From Crocinitomicaceae bacterium (GTDB taxonomy: Bacteria; Bacteroidota; Bacteroidia; Flavobacteriales_D; Crocinitomicaceae): a stretch of 9,170 nt of DNA. The translations under genes were made by a program, and so were the position numbers. The notes under the pieces are model-generated. The model saw nothing but the letters and a program-made list of their open reading frames with translations. It had not been told where the DNA came from and did no database searches. Below, piece by piece: positions 6,789 through 9,170 of this stretch. The stretch is taken from positions 1 to 9,170 of the forward strand of contig NZQU01000018.1 in NCBI GenBank assembly GCA_002696025.1. Direction: 5' to 3'. Within the stretch, counting starts at the first letter, position 1; every line of letters starts with the position of its first letter.

Positions 6789-7916
6789 TTAAGATTTTAA
6801 TGAGCTGGCAAAATTCAAGGCTTCTTCAGCAAATAAATCCCATTCATTAGGCTTTTCAACATTTGAAACATCTCCATTATTTATAATGGTTTCCGGCAAT
6901 TTCAAATCATAACATTCTTTGATTTGATCTGAAATGTTTTGTGCTGAAGTATCTTTAAAAATTAAGCCATTTACACCATGATTTATTTTCTCTGAAATAC
7001 CACCAACATTACTTGTTAAAACAGGTAAATCAAATTGCTCAGCAATAGCAGCTACACCACTTTGAGTACCACTCTTGTATGGAAGGACAATGCAGTCTGA
7101 AGCTGAAAAATAAATATGAACTTCCTCATCTGGAATGTATTGATTGAAAAAATAGATTCTTTTTTTGTTTACATTTTCATCAATCATTTTATGATATGAC
7201 CGATCATCGCCATATACTTCACCTGCAATAACTAATTGATAAGAGTCATCTAATAAATTAAAGGCTTCTATTAGTAAATCCAAACCTTTATAGTCTCTAA
7301 TAATTCCGAAAAATAAAATCGTTTTTTTTGTTAAGCTTAATGTCAGTAGTTTTTGAGCTTCAATTTGATTGATTTTAATATTAAAATTATTGTATGGAGG
7401 GTGAGGAATTACAATGCAAGGTTTGTTTGGGTTTATTTTTTTTATGTCCTCCAAGACAAAGTCTGATAATGCTATAAATCCATCATATGAATTGACAAAG
7501 TATTTATTGAAAGGTTTATCAAAAAATCTTTTCTCATGAGGTGTTAAGTTGTGCACCAAACCTATTTTAATTGTTTTTTTCGAAAGTCGGCGTGCAATAA
7601 ACCCCATCATCGGGGCAAAAAATGACATCCAGTAATTGCAAATAAAAACCTCTGGCTCACTTTTATTTATTTCTCTATATGCTTTAATGTATGATAAAGG
7701 ATTGAATGTGCTGACAATTCTTTTGGCACTGTTATTTGAATTAAAATTAGCAATGTATTGTGTTTTTCCTGGGAATAAAAAACTTGGGTACTGTTTTTTA
7801 AAAGTAAACTTACTAATGTTGCTTTTTTTACTTAATGAAGTACATAAGATTTCACTGAAGTGTGAAATACCTCCTCTAAATGGAGGTAATGCTGAAAAAA
7901 AAGAGATTTTTTTCAT
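6789..7916 (-). CDS. GT4-type (GT-B fold) glycosyltransferase
   Basis: The 375-residue protein has the two-domain GT-B layout. The N-terminal domain starts with KKISFFSALPPFRGGISHF (2-20), including the glycine loop GGISHF. The C-terminal nucleotide-sugar domain begins about residue 199 with FFGIIRDYKGLDLLIEAF (202-219) and continues with LPYKSGTQSGVAAIAE (278-293), LPVLTSNVGG (297-306) and NHGVNGLIF (312-320). It should transfer a sugar from an activated donor in the cytoplasm, at the inner membrane face, to a lipid- or glycan-linked acceptor. Donor and acceptor cannot be told. The usual EX7E pair is missing: the aligned positions are Gly283 and Ile291. An S/A-TQSGV form is known in some GT4 proteins, so it need not be inactive. 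It lies 13 bp after the lipoprotein gene in the same direction. Confidence 0.9.
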   Translation of the reverse strand: MKKISFFSALPPFRGGISHFSEILCTSLSKKSNISKFTFKKQYPSFLFPGKTQYIANFNSNNSAKRIVSTFNPLSYIKAYREINKSEPEVFICNYWMSFFAPMMGFIARRLSKKTIKIGLVHNLTPHEKRFFDKPFNKYFVNSYDGFIALSDFVLEDIKKINPNKPCIVIPHPPYNNFNIKINQIEAQKLLTLSLTKKTILFFGIIRDYKGLDLLIEAFNLLDDSYQLVIAGEVYGDDRSYHKMIDENVNKKRIYFFNQYIPDEEVHIYFSASDCIVLPYKSGTQSGVAAIAEQFDLPVLTSNVGGISEKINHGVNGLIFKDTSAQNISDQIKECYDLKLPETIINNGDVSNVEKPNEWDLFAEEALNFASSLKS

Positions 7917-7929
7917 TCAATTTGAATTT

Positions 7930-8640
7930 TTATTGGACACCATAACCAATACATTCGTAGATAAGTTCTTTTCCTGAAGTAATATTTAATGTATCACCAA
8001 TGTTTATCTTTAAATCTTTATAGTATTTGCTAATTAAGCCAATGTTTTTAGCATAAATCTCTTTATGAATATTGTAATCTACATATGAAAGATTCCCTTT
8101 TTTTTCAATATGAGCAGTACTATCGTAATAAATACCATTAAACTCTAATGGTGAATGAATTCGAGTGTAACTAAATTCTGGTGCAAAGTCTGATGCATTT
8201 ATATTAAATGCATTTTCTTTCCACTTAGTTTCCATATGAACAGGAAACCCCATTTTAATAAGCCTTAGGTTCTCTTCTACTAGCTCTCCCCTTCGGCTAT
8301 CTATTATAGCCGTCCAAATATCGCTAACAGCCCACTCCGCTCCAATGCTGTCTTTTCTATATCTAACAAATCTTCTACAGGTTCTTCCAATATTGTCTAT
8401 TATGGTATCAGAAATCAATGTTCTTAATTGGTATATAGAAGTATCATGACTTATGGCAGCATTGACATCATGGTTGACCTCCATAACATTGTAATCCACA
8501 TAAGAACCTTCAGAAAGACCAAAATATTCATGGTATAAATTGTTGTCATATTCCTGTTTAGTACATGAAAAAAGTATTAGCAATGACAAACAAATAGTAG
8601 ATAAGTAAGAATATATATATTTAAAACAATTCATGTGCAT
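7930..8640 (-). CDS. Putative lipoprotein of unknown function
   Basis: The 236-residue protein starts with a lysine-bearing hydrophobic signal ending in LILFSC, a lipobox with Cys26 as the lipidated residue. It is therefore probably an envelope lipoprotein. The mature part resembles a family I have seen in Bacteroidota, which opens with Tyr-Phe, a Gly and a YVDYNV-like strand (48-53). It continues with alternating beta segments, including EWAVSDIWTAI (102-112), the EENLRLIKMGFP stretch (122-133) and YAKNIGLISKYYKDL (196-210). I know no function for it and can name no domain. ATG 8640 is taken as the start; the second Met (8634) is equally possible and leaves the lipobox intact. Spacing is 12 bp to the MORN gene and 13 bp to the glycosyltransferase gene, so it sits in the middle of a likely operon. 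Confidence 0.8.
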   Translation of the reverse strand: MHMNCFKYIYSYLSTICLSLLILFSCTKQEYDNNLYHEYFGLSEGSYVDYNVMEVNHDVNAAISHDTSIYQLRTLISDTIIDNIGRTCRRFVRYRKDSIGAEWAVSDIWTAIIDSRRGELVEENLRLIKMGFPVHMETKWKENAFNINASDFAPEFSYTRIHSPLEFNGIYYDSTAHIEKKGNLSYVDYNIHKEIYAKNIGLISKYYKDLKINIGDTLNITSGKELIYECIGYGVQ

Positions 8641-8652
8641 TAAATTTAAGTA

Positions 8653-9170
8653 TTATTCATTTGAATCAAGTCCCTTCTCTTCAAGTTCCTTAAGTTTTTT
8701 CTTCAAAGCTTTGTCTTTTAATAACTTGTTATTATAATAAAACACTTTTGATATAAGTTTATTGTTTTCATTATAAACTTTAAACCATCCATGCTTCTTG
8801 CCCATATTATAAACCTCCTCCTTCATTAAATTTCCATTAGGATAGTTCTCTATCCAAATACCATCTTTAATATCATTGATATATTTACCATCAATTTTAA
8901 TTTTACCATCCATAAAAAATTCGATAAAATCACCATTTAATTTCCCCATTTTATATGTAAAAAGTGTGTGAAGTGGTGGTTTTGTTGCAGATGCACCACC
9001 GGTTACATAATAAATTCCTTTTTGCCCATGAAGAACTCCCATATTAAAGTTCTCAACTTCTATTAATTTTCCTTCATATGTATATTTACGCCAAGTAGAA
9101 TCCTTTTTTTGATTTTTATAGATTCCTTTACTCATGATCTCACCACTGATATGATAATACCTAGCTTCAG
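8653..9170 (-). CDS. MORN-repeat (YwqK-like) protein, 5' end outside the window
   Basis: At least 171 residues are visible. The frame stays open through the right edge, and its upstream part (ARYYHISGEI) continues the repeat pattern without a break. ATG 9135 is therefore an internal Met and the true start lies beyond 9170. The sequence holds about five MORN_2-type units of 22-26 residues with the core G-x-W/F-x-x-Y/F-x-x-x-G-K/N-L. Examples, counted from Met 9135, are KDSTWRKYTYEGKLIE, GKLNGDFIEFFMDGKI, KDGIWIENYPNGNLMK and KHGWFKVYNENNKLI. It ends in a lysine- and glutamate-rich tail (KALKKKLKELEEKG). These proteins are sometimes annotated as YwqK-family antitoxins, but no toxin partner is seen here. 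Because the N-terminus is missing, a signal peptide cannot be judged. It is the most upstream gene of the visible minus-strand operon. Confidence 0.8.
   Translation of the reverse strand, partial: EARYYHISGEIMSKGIYKNQKKDSTWRKYTYEGKLIEVENFNMGVLHGQKGIYYVTGGASATKPPLHTLFTYKMGKLNGDFIEFFMDGKIKIDGKYINDIKDGIWIENYPNGNLMKEEVYNMGKKHGWFKVYNENNKLISKVFYYNNKLLKDKALKKKLKELEEKGLDSNE

Noticed and set aside
7636..7977. Plus-strand 113-codon frame opposite the glycosyltransferase and lipoprotein genes
   Set aside because: It is antisense to two convincing genes, and its hydrophobic runs are what AT-rich antisense sequence gives.
8653..9135. Complete 160-residue MORN protein starting at ATG 9135
   Set aside because: The same frame remains open to the window edge and the upstream residues continue the MORN pattern, so the gene is truncated by the window and not complete.
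8653..9170. Antitoxin of a toxin-antitoxin pair
   Set aside because: YwqK-type naming of MORN_2 proteins is not evidence of antitoxin function, and the adjacent gene is a lipoprotein with no toxin features.

Overview
The window is AT-rich and carries several Bacteroidota hallmarks. These are a fused SecDF of about 980 residues, matches to the Bacteroidota -7 promoter element TAnnTTTG upstream of a tRNA and of secDF, few Shine-Dalgarno sequences, and a Bacteroidota-type lipoprotein. A marine or freshwater member of the Flavobacteriales is a reasonable guess, but nothing here fixes the genus.

Layout: positions 1-420 are a non-coding tRNA locus. It holds a minus-strand tRNA-Arg(ACG) with its own promoter and terminator, plus a detached copy of the tRNA 3' end 165 bp downstream and further hairpins. 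Three plus-strand genes follow (424-3757). The first two, a NodB-like polysaccharide deacetylase and a FemAB/GNAT-like acyltransferase, overlap by 4 bp and probably act together on a cell-surface or secreted glycan. The third is a DnaQ-like exonuclease fused to a UvrC/Cho-type GIY-YIG nuclease half. From 3754 to the right edge everything lies on the minus strand: secDF with its own promoter, a GT4-type glycosyltransferase, a lipoprotein of unknown function, and a MORN-repeat protein that runs off the window.

The rightmost three minus-strand genes are spaced 12-13 bp apart and look like one operon read leftward. secDF lies 80 bp further on, behind a good promoter. secDF and the exonuclease-nuclease gene converge, and their stop codons interlock over 4 bp. 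Themes are envelope and glycan work (deacetylase, acyltransferase, glycosyltransferase, lipoprotein, SecDF) plus one DNA-repair-type nuclease.

I found no CRISPR array, insertion sequence, phage gene or recognisable defence operon. The more unusual signals are a paired change at the tRNA elbow (A19 with U56 instead of G19 with C56), the duplicated tRNA 3' end, the interlocked stop codons, the possible leaderless start of the deacetylase, and a glycosyltransferase lacking the usual EX7E glutamates. None of these amounts to a clearly new system.
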